The position numbers were made by a program, and so were the translations under genes. From an uncultured Streptococcus sp. (GTDB lineage: Bacteria; Bacillota; Bacilli; Lactobacillales; Aerococcaceae), in assembly GCA_916050055.1 (NCBI GenBank), contig CAJZJY010000011.1, positions 1 to 13,682 on the forward strand: a stretch of DNA of 13,682 nt, given 5' to 3'. The notes beneath the pieces were generated by a model. That model was not told the DNA's origin. It saw nothing but the letters and a program-made list of their open reading frames with translations, and did not search any database. This document shows positions 1-7,717 of this stretch, one piece after another; positions within the stretch are counted from its first letter, which is position 1; the number at the start of each line of letters is the position of its first letter.

Positions 1-302
1 GCTTGAAGCGCGCGGTGGATATGTGGCGTTGCTTCCACGTGAACAGAGATGTAGTCTGCTCCTGCTTTTGCGAATTGTGGAATGAAGCGTTCTGGGTTTT
101 GTACCATTAAATGGCAGTCTAATACTAAATCAGTCACAGGACGTAATCCTTCAACGATGTTTGGTCCTAATGTTAGGTTTGGAACGAATTGTCCGTCCAT
201 CGCATCGATATGAATCCAGTCTGCTCCTAATTTTTCGACTTTCTTAACGTCTTCTCCTAATGTTGCAAAATTTGCGCTTAAAATTGATGGTGCTACTTTC
301 AT
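1..302 (-). CDS. rpe: Ribulose-phosphate 3-epimerase, N-terminal part
   Basis: This is the first 100 codons of ribulose-5-phosphate 3-epimerase, cut by the window edge. The enzyme interconverts D-ribulose 5-phosphate and D-xylulose 5-phosphate in the cytosolic pentose phosphate pathway. The start [16 protein letters not shown] is the family's opening strand with the SILSANF signature. The metal and phosphate site motifs [12 protein letters not shown] (about residues 31-42) and LDCHLMV (about 62-68) follow, in a TIM barrel. The ATG at 302-300 is preceded by GGAGACAGAAC, a good ribosome binding site. It lies 16 nt downstream of the rsgA stop codon with no promoter or terminator between them, so it is probably cotranscribed with rsgA. 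The rsgA-rpe order is common in Firmicutes. The C-terminal half is not visible. Confidence 0.95.
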   Translation of the reverse strand, partial: MKVAPSILSANFATLGEDVKKVEKLGADWIHIDAMDGQFVPNLTLGPNIVEGLRPVTDLVLDCHLMVQNPERFIPQFAKAGADYISVHVEATPHIHRALQ

Positions 303-318
303 GTTCTGTCTCCTCTAT

Positions 319-1209
319 CTACTTTTTTCGTTTATATACTGGTTTTCTTTGGTCCAGTTCTTCATAGAAATTCAAATAGTGGTCGTATCGCTCTTGCCAA
401 ATGTCTCCTGACTCCACTCCTGCAATCACGGCGCAGTTTGGTTCATGTTGGTGCGAACACTCTCTGAATTTACATTCATGCTCTACTTGGACAAACTCTG
501 GGAATAAATGCGGTAAGTCCTCTTTTTCAATATCCATAAAATCAACCGTACTGAATCCCGGTGTATCCGCAATCCACACGCCTTCGATTTCATGAAGCGA
601 TACATGACGGGTCGTATGACGTCCACGCCCTAACGCATTCGAAATCTCTCCCGTTTCTTGGTTTAATTCAGGAATCATCTCGTTCAGCAAGGTCGATTTC
701 CCAACCCCGGACTGCCCTAAGAAGATGACCTTCTCACCACGCAAGCTCTCTAATAGCGGCGCCTTGTCCTTCATGACTTCCTGACCGAAATAAACCGGAT
801 AACCGATTTTTTCATAATGCGCCTTAATGTCCACGAGGCGAGACATCCCTGCCACGTCCAGCAAGTCAGTCTTCGTAATCATGATGACTGGTTTCACATC
901 CAAGCCTTCCAAGTAGACAAGGAAGCGGTCCACTAAATGCGTCGAAAATTCTGGTTCGACAGCCGACATCACGATAATCCCGACATCCACATTGGCAACA
1001 GGCGGACGAACGATGGCATTCTTTCGCGGCAAGATTTTCGTTAGCGTTCCTTCTTGCAAGTTACTACTCTCGAACTCCACCACATCCCCAACAAGTGGCG
1101 ATTGGCCTCGTTTGCGGAAAACTCCGCGCGCACGAGTTTGATAGATCACTCCATCCGATTCGATATAGTAGAACCCGCTCAACGCTTTAATAATAATTCC
1201 TTGAGTCAT
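319..1209 (-). CDS. rsgA: Ribosome small-subunit biogenesis GTPase RsgA
   Basis: RsgA (YjeQ/YloQ) is a GTPase that assists late maturation of the 30S subunit. The 296-aa length is normal. An N-terminal OB-fold (about residues 1-70) is followed by a circularly permuted GTPase domain in which the G4 motif TKTD (112-115) comes before the P-loop GQSGVGKST (165-173). The switch I region GRGRHTT (194-200) and G3 DTPG (215-218) come next. A C-terminal zinc-binding knuckle uses C246, C251, H253 and C259. The ATG has AAGGAGT eight or so bases upstream. It has its own promoter, described separately. It lies just downstream of the cad insertion, whose left boundary is about 90 bp from this start, so its promoter was spared. 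Confidence 0.97.
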   Translation of the reverse strand: MTQGIIIKALSGFYYIESDGVIYQTRARGVFRKRGQSPLVGDVVEFESSNLQEGTLTKILPRKNAIVRPPVANVDVGIIVMSAVEPEFSTHLVDRFLVYLEGLDVKPVIMITKTDLLDVAGMSRLVDIKAHYEKIGYPVYFGQEVMKDKAPLLESLRGEKVIFLGQSGVGKSTLLNEMIPELNQETGEISNALGRGRHTTRHVSLHEIEGVWIADTPGFSTVDFMDIEKEDLPHLFPEFVQVEHECKFRECSHQHEPNCAVIAGVESGDIWQERYDHYLNFYEELDQRKPVYKRKK

Positions 1210-1238
1210 AAGTACTCCTTCAAAGTAAAGATATACTT

Positions 1239-1267
1239 ATTATATAGCGAACTAGAACACATGACAA
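1239..1267 (-). promoter_or_regulatory. Sigma-A promoter of rsgA-rpe
   Basis: On the minus strand, a -35 box TTGTCA (1267-1262) and a perfect -10 box TATAAT (1244-1239) are separated by 17 bp. The predicted transcript starts about 25 nt before the rsgA ATG. It lies between the split terminator half at 1275-1298 and rsgA. Confidence 0.75.
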
Positions 1268-1274
1268 ATGACTT

Positions 1275-1298
1275 GAAGAAAAAAAGCATTACTGAAAG
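1275..1298 (-). terminator. Downstream half of a terminator split by the cad insertion
   Basis: Bases 1275-1294 are the inverted complement of 4088-4108, with one wobble and one bulge. The core AAGCATTACTG (1284-1294) pairs with CAGCAATGCTT (4088-4098). The GAAAG at 1294-1298 is repeated at 4082-4086. On the minus strand this half provides the 3' arm and the U-run. Separated by about 2.8 kb, the halves should no longer work as an intrinsic terminator. They most likely formed the native terminator of the beta-helix gene at 4114-5973. Confidence 0.7.
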
Positions 1299-1375
1299 GA
1301 ACTGACCCCCATAAATGAGAATTAAATAAAAACACCCCAAAAGTTAGATTTTCTGTCTAACTTTTTGGGGTCAGT
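1299..1375. repeat. Left IS-end remnant of the cad cassette
   Basis: About 77 bp with two oppositely oriented IS-end motifs. One is ACTGACCCCC at 1301. The other, on the minus strand from 1375, is ACTGACCCCAAAAAGTTAGA. It looks like two element ends joined with the interior lost. It contains the hairpin at 1335-1370, listed separately. Confidence 0.6.
1325..1370 (-). terminator. Probable intrinsic terminator of cadC-cadA
   Basis: On the minus strand, a stem of CCCC-AAAAA-GTTAGA pairing with TCTAAC-TTTT-GGGG (1370-1335) has one bulged base and a 7-nt loop. It is followed by GTGTTTTTATTT. It starts 21 nt after the cadA stop codon and lies within the IS-end remnant, so the transposon end may also serve as the terminator. 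Confidence 0.6.
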
Positions 1376-1391
1376 ACACCCATTTTAGAAC

Positions 1392-3521
1392 CTATTCTTT
1401 GATTTTCAATAAGCGTAAACTGTTTAATGTTACAAGTAAAGTTGCTCCCATATCAGCAAATATCGCTATCCAAAGTGTTAACCAACCGGGCATGACCAAA
1501 AGTAATGCCACTAATTTAATCGCCAAAGAGAAGGTAATGTTTTGCTTGATGATTGCTAAAGCCTTACGACTTAATTTTATTGTATATGGCAATTTACTCA
1601 AATCATCAGACATTAAGGCGATGTCAGCCGTTTCTAAAGCTGTATCAGTTCCAGCACCACCCATTGCTACACCAACGGTAGATGCCGCAAGGGCTGGAGC
1701 ATCATTCACGCCATCTCCGACCATCCCCACACTTTGATGTTTTTCTCGAAGTTCTTTAATAAAATTAAGTTTATCTTCTGGAAGTAAGTCAGCTTTAATA
1801 TCCGAAACACCAACTTGTTTTCCGATGGCTGTTGCCGTTCTTTGGTTATCGCCTGTTAGCATCACTGTTTCGATTCCCATATTGTTCAACTTGCCGATAA
1901 CTTCTTTAGACGATTCCCTCATTTCATCGGCTACGGCAATAAACGAAAGAATTTCTTTTTCTGTTCCTAACACCATCACCGTTTTACCTTGAGTTTGCAT
2001 ATCGGCAATTTTTTCTTTTTTATCGCTTGAAATGCTTCCGTGTAATTCCTCAAAAAGATTTTGACTTCCCACATAATACATTTCATTATTTATTTTGGCT
2101 TTAACGCCTTTACCTGTAATGGATTGAAAATCCTCTACTGTTACTTCATTGAATTTTAATCCATTTTCTTCTGCTTTTCGCATAATCGCTGAAGCAAGAG
2201 GGTGCTGCGATCCTTTTTCAATGGCTGATGTTATGGTTATTAATTCATTTTCATTTCTACCATATGTCACAATGTCTGTTACAGCTGGAATCCCTTTGGT
2301 TAATGTTCCTGTTTTATCAAAGGCTATCGCTTTTAAGTGTCCTGCTGCTTCTAAATGGATACCACCTTTAATTAATACACCATTTTTCGCTGCATTTCCT
2401 ATTGCTGTAACCACAGCAACTGGAGTTGAGACTACTAAGGCACAAGGACAACCAACCACTAATACAGCTAATCCTTGATAAATCCATTGGCTCCAGTCTC
2501 CGCCAAATAATGGTGGGACTACTGCAATTAAAAGAGCTAGTATGACAATAGCTGGTGTATAGTATTTTGCAAATTTCTCGACAAACGCTTGAGAGGGGGC
2601 CCGTTCTGCTTGGGCTTCTTCTACCAAGTGAATGATTTTTGAAAGAGTGGTATCTTCAACTCGTTTTGTTACTTTAACCTCAAGTAACCCTTCTTCATTC
2701 AAGGTTCCTGCAAATACTTCATCATTTGTGATTTTTGTTACTGGAACACTTTCACCTGTAATCGCAGCCTGATTTAATGTCGATGTACCTTTAACCACTA
2801 TTCCATCCATTGCTAACTTTTGACCGGGCTTAACTATCATGATGTCTCCAACTTGAATCTCATCAACATGAATCATCATTTCTTCATTGCCTCGTCGAAT
2901 TAACGCTTCTTTTGGGGCAATATCCATTAAAGATTCAATAGATTGACGTGCTTTATCCATTGAATAACGCTCTAACGCTTCACTAATCGCAAATAGGATA
3001 ACAACGGTTGCCCCTTCACCCCATTCACCAATAATTGCAGCTCCTATAATGGCAATAGTCATAAGCGTATTCATATCGAAATTTAATCTGCTTAAATTTT
3101 TGAGACCTTTAATAAATAACGAATATCCGCCGATTAAAATGGACGTTGCATAACCAATTGTCGGTAGAACATGCTCTTCACCATACTGCTCTCCTAAGAA
3201 CCAGCTAACTACAAGTAAAAGAGCTGATATATATACCTTAATGTTTTCTTTCTGCTTCCAAAAAGGTTCTCCTTCTACCCTTTGTTCTTTTTCATCTCGA
3301 ATTTTTAAATTTTCAAATGCTCCTGCTTTTTCTAATTCTTCAATGGTTGTCGTCCCTTTAACATAAACTTTAGATGCTCCGAAATTTACTTTCGCATCCT
3401 GAACACCGGGAAGTTCTTTAACATTATTTTCAAAAATGGCTGCACAGTTAGTACAAGTAAATCCTTGAACACGATAGGCTTTCATTTCTTCTTCGAACTG
3501 TTTTGCTTTCCCACTAGACAT
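1392..3521 (-). CDS. cadA: Cadmium/zinc/lead-exporting P1B-type ATPase CadA
   Basis: CadA pumps Cd2+, Zn2+ and Pb2+ out of the cell using ATP. The 709-aa protein begins with a heavy-metal-associated domain whose FTCTNC motif places the metal thiolates at C23 and C26. The ATPase core follows with the actuator motif TGES (255-258), the intramembrane metal site CPC (358-360), the phosphorylation motif DKTGT (D402), the HP motif (440-441), TGDN (556-559) and GDGVND (602-607). Hydrophobic stretches at about 95-112, 120-138, 150-180, 322-338, 345-372 and 660-698 are the membrane segments. The ATG overlaps the end of cadC by 8 nt, with GAGGTG eight bases upstream inside cadC, so translation is probably coupled. 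No frameshift or missing key residue was seen. It belongs to the mobile cassette at 1299-4081. Confidence 0.96.
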   Translation of the reverse strand: MSSGKAKQFEEEMKAYRVQGFTCTNCAAIFENNVKELPGVQDAKVNFGASKVYVKGTTTIEELEKAGAFENLKIRDEKEQRVEGEPFWKQKENIKVYISALLLVVSWFLGEQYGEEHVLPTIGYATSILIGGYSLFIKGLKNLSRLNFDMNTLMTIAIIGAAIIGEWGEGATVVILFAISEALERYSMDKARQSIESLMDIAPKEALIRRGNEEMMIHVDEIQVGDIMIVKPGQKLAMDGIVVKGTSTLNQAAITGESVPVTKITNDEVFAGTLNEEGLLEVKVTKRVEDTTLSKIIHLVEEAQAERAPSQAFVEKFAKYYTPAIVILALLIAVVPPLFGGDWSQWIYQGLAVLVVGCPCALVVSTPVAVVTAIGNAAKNGVLIKGGIHLEAAGHLKAIAFDKTGTLTKGIPAVTDIVTYGRNENELITITSAIEKGSQHPLASAIMRKAEENGLKFNEVTVEDFQSITGKGVKAKINNEMYYVGSQNLFEELHGSISSDKKEKIADMQTQGKTVMVLGTEKEILSFIAVADEMRESSKEVIGKLNNMGIETVMLTGDNQRTATAIGKQVGVSDIKADLLPEDKLNFIKELREKHQSVGMVGDGVNDAPALAASTVGVAMGGAGTDTALETADIALMSDDLSKLPYTIKLSRKALAIIKQNITFSLAIKLVALLLVMPGWLTLWIAIFADMGATLLVTLNSLRLLKIKE

Positions 3522-3882
3522 TGATCTTCACCTCTTTCTTAAGTGCCAATGCAATCATCATAATTTGTCTGATATGCTCATCATCTAATGAATAAAATGC
3601 AAGTTTTCCCTCTTTTCGAAACTTAACAATCCCTTGCTTATGGAGCGTTCGTAGGTGATGAGAGGCATTTGCAACCGTAACACCTATAATATTTGCAATA
3701 TCACACACACACAGTTCGTCATCTTGACACAATGCATAGGTAATTTTTGCTCTATTTTTATCTGCAAGAGCTTTTAATATTTGGGCAACACTAGAAATAT
3801 CTACTGTCTGTAAATTACCTTGTATTCGATTGACCTTTTCTTCGTCATAACAATAAATTTCACAAGTATCTTTTTTAATCAT
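3514..3882 (-). CDS. cadC: ArsR/SmtB-family metal-sensing repressor CadC
   Basis: CadC is a dimeric winged-helix repressor that releases the cad promoter when it binds Cd2+, Pb2+ or Zn2+. The 122-aa length is standard. The thiolate sensor site is intact: C7 and C11 in the N-terminal arm, and C58 and C60 in ELCVC. The recognition helix region is [13 protein letters not shown] (about 72-84). The C-terminal helix holds D101, H103 and E117, but position 114 is leucine (codon CTT), where I recall histidine in plasmid pI258 CadC. That removes one ligand of the second zinc site, known in pI258 to be dispensable for Cd/Pb sensing. The start has TTGAGGTAAGAAT before ATG. It is the first gene of the cadC-cadA operon and likely represses it through the operator at 3901-3918. 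Confidence 0.95.
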   Translation of the reverse strand: MIKKDTCEIYCYDEEKVNRIQGNLQTVDISSVAQILKALADKNRAKITYALCQDDELCVCDIANIIGVTVANASHHLRTLHKQGIVKFRKEGKLAFYSLDDEHIRQIMMIALALKKEVKINV

Positions 3883-3900
3883 ATTCTTACCTCAATATCA

Positions 3901-3950
3901 TTCAAGTATTCGTTTGAACATAGTATGACCCTTTTCATTAATTAAGTCAA
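3901..3950 (-). promoter_or_regulatory. cad promoter and CadC operator
   Basis: On the minus strand, the -35 box TTGACT (3950-3945) and the -10 box CATACT (3927-3922) are 17 bp apart. Immediately downstream, at 3918-3901, is TTCAAACGAATACTTGAA, an inverted repeat of TTCAA/TTGAA. It resembles the CadC operator of pI258 in sequence and in its position over the transcription start. CadC bound here would block initiation. Confidence 0.75.
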
Positions 3951-3962
3951 GTGTTTTTTGGC

Positions 3963-4081
3963 ACTGCCCCCCGTAAATGAGAACTAAATAAAAACACCTC
4001 CAAGTTGGATTTGGCACAATATAATCAAATGCACATGGAGGTGTCTTTTTATTAAATTCTCACTTTTTGGGGTCAGTCCCG
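3963..4081. repeat. Right IS-end remnant (MITE-like) of the cad cassette
   Basis: The 115-bp stretch 3963-4077 has terminal inverted repeats of about 40 bp. The left arm starts ACTGCCCCCCGTAAATGAGA; the right arm, read on the minus strand, starts ACTGACCCCAAAAAGTGAGA. Both continue through TAAATAAAAA-like sequence to ACACCTCCA. There is no coding capacity. Its outer end matches the outer left end at 1301. The cad -35 box begins 12 bp from its inner end. Confidence 0.65.
3986..4052. terminator. Bidirectional terminator-like hairpin in the right IS end
   Basis: ACACCTCCA (3994-4002) pairs perfectly with TGGAGGTGT (4036-4044). A T-rich run follows on both strands: CTTTTTATT on plus, and TTTTTATTTAG on minus. 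On the minus strand it could stop readthrough from the beta-helix gene before the cad promoter, replacing the terminator the insertion split. The 33-nt loop is long, so efficiency is uncertain. Confidence 0.45.
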
Positions 4082-4108
4082 GAAAGCCAGCAATGCTTAT
4101 TTTTCTTC
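4082..4108 (-). terminator. Upstream half of the terminator split by the cad insertion
   Basis: This begins with the second GAAAG copy (4082-4086). It continues with CAGCAATGCTT, an A, then TTTTTCTTC (4088-4108), the partner arm of 1275-1294. It lies 6 nt past the stop codon of the beta-helix gene, where that gene's terminator would be expected. Confidence 0.7.
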
Positions 4109-4113
4109 AATAT

Positions 4114-5973
4114 TTATTTGTGTTCCCACAGACGGATGATATGGCCGTCCACTTCGCGTTCGCCACGATAGTTGTAGTCACGCTCAAACGCCGTGCTGTT
4201 TTCTGGAAGGAAGGTTGGTTGATTTCCGTACGTAAAGTTGTACACTTCTTTTCCGTTTTCAACAGAATGGCTCATGCTTGCATCTACTTTATAAGGATCT
4301 GAAGAAGTATTTCCTTGAACGTTTGAATCAATGATTTTTACTTTTCCATCTAATTCCACACCGGCATGCGTAATCGCCTCATCCGTATACACCGGGTTCA
4401 CGAATACATTGTTTTGCACCGTAATGCCTTTAATAGGTCCAAATGTTTCTTCAAAGTCGATGTTACTACGAGGTTTTGAATGAGGCCAATAGAAATCATT
4501 CGTCGTCCCTGAATTTACAATCATGTTATCCTTAATTAAAATCTCGTTATTATCATCAAACCCGAGTCCAAAGCCTTCATTCGCAAAGACCGTTGACACA
4601 CGAATTCCAGCGCCACCACGGCTATCTTTAATCAAGTTATTCGTTACTTTATGATTTTTCCCGCCGAAGATACCAACACCACCAGCTCTCCAACCAAGTT
4701 CAATCGTATTATGTTCAAATGAATTATTCTCCGCATATACATTCGTGTGAATACTACTTGAGAAGGTTGCTAGAGAGTCATCCCCATTGTTACGGATATT
4801 CGAGTTACGCACTACAGAATTACGAGTTCCTTGCGTAAAGTTCACCCCATCCGCTAAGTTATTGCGGATACGGCTATTTTCAATCACCAAATGATCCGTG
4901 TATCTCATGTCCGAATTATAGTCGCCAATCCAAGCTCCACATTCGAAGTGTTCAATCCACATATGATCGATTCTTGAATCTTGACCGAAGCTTCCCGCAA
5001 AGGCTTTGTATTGAGCCTTATCATCTAAATGGTCATAACGTGACGTTAAGGCTGATGTCATCGCAAAGTTGCTAAACGTCAATCGGTTAGAATTGTGGCC
5101 AATCTCGAATCCGCCTCCACCTTTTTCATTCGTTGTGAAATTTAATTTTGAATACCACATTCCTGCTCCTGTAACCGTTAAGCCGTCCGCAGTAAAATCA
5201 ATTTTTTTGTTAATTTTGAACTCTCCGACTGGAATATAGAGAGTTTTCTTTTGTTCAATCGCTGCTTTTAGCGCTTTTTCAAACGCAACTGTACTATCTT
5301 GTCCATCTTCTGCACCATACGCAGAATCTGTGATTGAAATACTATTTTCTGGTTGAGGAATAGGTGCAGGTACATTTTCTAATTCCACAAAATCCAGCGC
5401 CAATTCAACGCCATTATTTTCAATCGTCACTGTGTCTCCAGGATTCACGTGGACCCCGAAGAATCCATGCACTTCGTCAAAACTAAAGCGCGCATGACTA
5501 TGATCCGTCGCCTTTGTATCGTAGACATTACTTCCATCTACATATTGGTAGGCAGAGCTCGAATCCAAGTGGAAAGTGCGCATTAGATTGCCATTCACAT
5601 AAACCTTAACCTCTCCTTTGTCTCCATCTTTAATGGAATAGCGCATCGTTAATCCATCTGCGCCTTCCTTCGCCGTGAATGTCACACTTCCTTTATTATC
5701 GACTTTTACGTACGAATTATCGGAAGCTTCATACGCCAATTCATCAAATGTACGGTTATTGACGATTTCCGCATCCTTCAACTGTCCGTCCACCGCTTCA
5801 TAGCGAAGATAGTTTTGATTCGCTCCATATTGATTTTCGTAGTAAATCTCATCCGCGTTTACCACATTTGTCGGCGCGAGCGCCGCAGCACTGAGCCCAA
5901 CGAGCGCAGCCACTAGTAAGAATTTCTTTTTTCCGTTTGAAATCATCATGATTTTCATCTCCATTCGATTCAT
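4114..5973 (-). CDS. Secreted beta-helix protein, GH87-like alpha-1,3-glucanase (mutanase)
   Basis: This 619-aa protein is probably an extracellular glycan-degrading enzyme. The lysine-rich start and hydrophobic run KKKFLLVAALVGLSAAALA, ending near NA-DE (40-41), form a signal peptide. Residues about 54-200 resemble a CBM6/CBM35-type beta-sandwich. A proline-rich linker (202-209) leads into a right-handed beta-helix (about 212-560) of the pectate-lyase-like fold. ADG (D375) and NNGDD (D398, D399) are spaced 23 and 24 residues apart. This matches the catalytic aspartates I recall for GH87 AglFH1 (D1045, D1068, D1069), hence the call; another beta-helix glycosidase is possible. There is no LPXTG or repeat anchor, so it is probably released. 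Five in-frame ATGs lie in the first ten codons. The best ribosome binding site, AATGGAG, suits the ATG at 5949-5947 (residue 9) better than the first. Its native terminator was split by the cad insertion. Confidence 0.75.
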   Translation of the reverse strand: MNRMEMKIMMISNGKKKFLLVAALVGLSAAALAPTNVVNADEIYYENQYGANQNYLRYEAVDGQLKDAEIVNNRTFDELAYEASDNSYVKVDNKGSVTFTAKEGADGLTMRYSIKDGDKGEVKVYVNGNLMRTFHLDSSSAYQYVDGSNVYDTKATDHSHARFSFDEVHGFFGVHVNPGDTVTIENNGVELALDFVELENVPAPIPQPENSISITDSAYGAEDGQDSTVAFEKALKAAIEQKKTLYIPVGEFKINKKIDFTADGLTVTGAGMWYSKLNFTTNEKGGGGFEIGHNSNRLTFSNFAMTSALTSRYDHLDDKAQYKAFAGSFGQDSRIDHMWIEHFECGAWIGDYNSDMRYTDHLVIENSRIRNNLADGVNFTQGTRNSVVRNSNIRNNGDDSLATFSSSIHTNVYAENNSFEHNTIELGWRAGGVGIFGGKNHKVTNNLIKDSRGGAGIRVSTVFANEGFGLGFDDNNEILIKDNMIVNSGTTNDFYWPHSKPRSNIDFEETFGPIKGITVQNNVFVNPVYTDEAITHAGVELDGKVKIIDSNVQGNTSSDPYKVDASMSHSVENGKEVYNFTYGNQPTFLPENSTAFERDYNYRGEREVDGHIIRLWEHK

Positions 5974-6253
5974 TCTTCACACTTCTATTTTAAGAATGGA
6001 CTTTGAAGCTCGAATTGCTTTTTATGGAAAATTCCAAACCCCTTTTTAGAAATCCTTCCCCGCCTTTAAAAAATTTTCAAAGCTCTGACTACCTTTTCGG
6101 CAAATTTCTATCAAGAAGAATTCTAATTTAGCCAAAATGAGAAAAAACACCAACTTTCCGTGAACCTCTCCCATTTTCCAAATCAAAAGGCTTACATCCT
6201 CTCCAGTCTCGCGTATTTAACTGAGGAGGATTTACGTAATCATAAGCACCTGA
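5974..6253. other. Long leader region upstream of the beta-helix gene
   Basis: No open frame in this stretch looks coding. It separates the inverted-repeat element at 6254-6450 from the beta-helix gene and holds one promoter candidate, listed separately. If that promoter is used, the mRNA would have a 5' leader of about 145 nt; no known riboswitch was recognised in it. Confidence 0.5.
6125..6153 (-). promoter_or_regulatory. Candidate promoter of the beta-helix gene
   Basis: On the minus strand, TTGGTG (6153-6148) and TAAATT (6130-6125) are separated by 17 bp. The boxes are imperfect and the start codon is about 150 bp away, so this is tentative. No catabolite-repression (cre) site was recognised nearby. 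Confidence 0.35.
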
Positions 6254-6450
6254 AAACGAGAAACTAAAAACCTTTGGATTTTATAGTAATCATAGTAGGG
6301 AATAAGAATCGAAATGAAATAGAGCCCCACAGCGGATGTTCCGCCATGGGGCTCTTTGAATTCGATAGGTGAGAGACTACAGGCTCGAGCCGGTCTCCTA
6401 CAATGATTACTATAAAGTCAATCCAAAGGATTTTTTATAGTTTCTCGTTT
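6254..6450. repeat. Long inverted-repeat element 1 (between ackA and the beta-helix gene)
   Basis: The outer arms 6254-6299 and 6398-6450 are imperfect inverted copies. Both read AAACGAGAAACTA, then CCTTTGGATT, then TTATAGTAATCAT (the right arm on the minus strand), with short insertions in the right arm. Inside is a strong hairpin (6321-6355), AGAGCCCCA with TGGGGCTCT plus GCGGA with TCCGC. Then come TTTGAA and a second hairpin with GAGAC/GTCTC (6373-6377, 6393-6397) around the palindrome GGCTCGAGCC. Each arm also has a mini-palindrome, CC-TTT-GG. The layout matches elements 2 and 3, but the inner sequence differs. It may also end ackA transcription. It has no coding potential and I do not recognise the family. 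Confidence 0.75.
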
Positions 6451-6468
6451 GAACCTTCGGTTCTTGTA

Positions 6469-7656
6469 TTATTTGCGTAAACGTTCGATGTCGCGCGCGA
6501 TTTCAACTTCTTCATTAGTTGGGATGTTTAATACAGTAACTTTCGCACCTTCAGAAGAAATGATTGCTTCTGAACGAGTATCGTTACGCTCAGGATCGAT
6601 ATCGCAACCGAACCAAGTTAAACCGCTAATGATACGCTCACGAATTATACTAGAGTTTTCACCGATACCAGCAGTGAAGACGATAGCGTCCACACCGTTC
6701 ATAACAGCAACATATTGTCCAATGTATTTTTGAACGCGGTCAACGAAGATTTCCACTGCAACTTTAGCATCTTCGTTTGTTTTACTTGCATCTACAACGT
6801 CACGCATGTCGCTTGATACGCCAGAAAGTCCTAAAAGACCTGATTTTTTGTTTAAGATGTCAACCATTTCGTTAACGTCTGTAATGTTTAATTTGTTCAT
6901 TAAGAATGCTACTAATGAAGCATCGATATCACCAGAACGAGTACCCATTGTAACCCCTGCTAATGGAGTGAATCCCATAGAAGTATCTACAGATTTACCG
7001 CCATCAACCGCAGTGATTGAAGCACCGTTACCTAAGTGGCAAGTGATGATTTTTAATTCTTCAATTGGTTTACCTAACATTTCAGCAGCGCGGCGTGAAA
7101 CGTAGCGGTGGCTTGTTCCATGAGCTCCGTATTTACGAGCTTTGAATTTTTTGTAGTATTCCATTGGAATGCTGTATAAGTAAGCTTTCTTAGGCATTGT
7201 TGTATGGAATGAAGTATCGAATACAGCAACACTTGTAATGTCTGGTAAGATGTGTTTGAATGCGCGCATTCCTACCGCTTCAGCTTTGTTGTGTAATGGT
7301 GCAAATTCTGCTAAGTCTTCAACTTGTTGGATAACAGTGTCATCAACTAAAGCTGAATCTTTGAATAATTCTCCACCAGCAACGACACGGTGACCAACAC
7401 CAGTGATTTCGTCGAATGAAGAAATAATGTTTAGAGCTACTAATTGTTCTAATAATTTTTCTACCGCAACTTCGTGGTTCGGAATATCTTCTACCACTTC
7501 AAATTTTTGGTCGTCTCCATAGCTGATTGAGAAGATTGAATCACCTAATCCAATACGTTCTACTAAACCTTTAGCCACTACTTCTTCTTGTGGCATATTA
7601 AATAATTGGAACTTCAAGCTTGAACTTCCTGCATTAATCGCGATTGATTTTGACAT
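6469..7656 (-). CDS. ackA: Acetate kinase
   Basis: Acetate kinase transfers phosphate between acetyl phosphate and ADP, making ATP and acetate in fermentative metabolism with phosphotransacetylase. The 395-aa protein starts [15 protein letters not shown], with N8 in the first signature. GHRVVAGG carries R90, FDTSFH the aspartate near 148, AHGTSH H179, [11 protein letters not shown]240, and PTNEE the C-terminal glutamate near 382. TAGIGENS is the nucleotide-binding motif. The chosen ATG at 7656 has AAAGGAG seven bases upstream; the in-frame ATG six bases earlier (7662) lies too close to that site. It sits 53 nt after the methyltransferase gene, an arrangement like ytxK-ackA of Bacillus. A small CCCA/TGGG hairpin (7685-7695) lies in the gap. 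Confidence 0.96.
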   Translation of the reverse strand: MSKSIAINAGSSSLKFQLFNMPQEEVVAKGLVERIGLGDSIFSISYGDDQKFEVVEDIPNHEVAVEKLLEQLVALNIISSFDEITGVGHRVVAGGELFKDSALVDDTVIQQVEDLAEFAPLHNKAEAVGMRAFKHILPDITSVAVFDTSFHTTMPKKAYLYSIPMEYYKKFKARKYGAHGTSHRYVSRRAAEMLGKPIEELKIITCHLGNGASITAVDGGKSVDTSMGFTPLAGVTMGTRSGDIDASLVAFLMNKLNITDVNEMVDILNKKSGLLGLSGVSSDMRDVVDASKTNEDAKVAVEIFVDRVQKYIGQYVAVMNGVDAIVFTAGIGENSSIIRERIISGLTWFGCDIDPERNDTRSEAIISSEGAKVTVLNIPTNEEVEIARDIERLRK

Positions 7657-7708
7657 GCACATTCTCCTTTAATTTCAAATTAAGCCCATTAGTGGGTCTA
7701 ACAGATTT

Positions 7709-7717
7709 ATTATAACA
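7709..7717 (-). promoter_or_regulatory. Candidate extended -10 promoter for ackA
   Basis: TGTTATAAT on the minus strand is a perfect -10 box with the TG extension. It overlaps the stop codon of the methyltransferase gene and is about 55 nt from the ackA start. No convincing -35 box lies 17 bp upstream, as is usual for extended -10 promoters. It would allow ackA to be expressed apart from the upstream gene. Confidence 0.45.

Larger units (their letters stand above)
1299..4081. mobile_element. Inserted cadmium-resistance cassette bounded by IS-end-like sequences
   Basis: The segment carries only cadC and cadA; no transposase is present. Its outer ends are related inverted repeats: ACTGACCCCC...TGAGAATTAAATAAAAA from 1301, and on the other strand ACTGACCCC...TGAGAATTTAATAAAAA from 4077. 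The direct repeat GAAAG flanks it at 1294-1298 and 4082-4086, and joining the flanks rebuilds a complete terminator hairpin. The exact ends are uncertain by one or two bases. TG...CA ends with TGACCCC resemble the IS3 family (IS150 group) as I remember it; this is a recollection, not a database match. By eye the cassette is more AT-rich than rsgA or the polymerase operon. It could move only if transposase were supplied from elsewhere. Confidence 0.65.

Noticed and set aside
4114..5973. Pectate lyase or polygalacturonase identity for the beta-helix protein
   Set aside because: The fold is compatible, but the aspartate spacing fits GH87 better and no pectate-lyase calcium or arginine motif was recognised. 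It stays only as an alternative.
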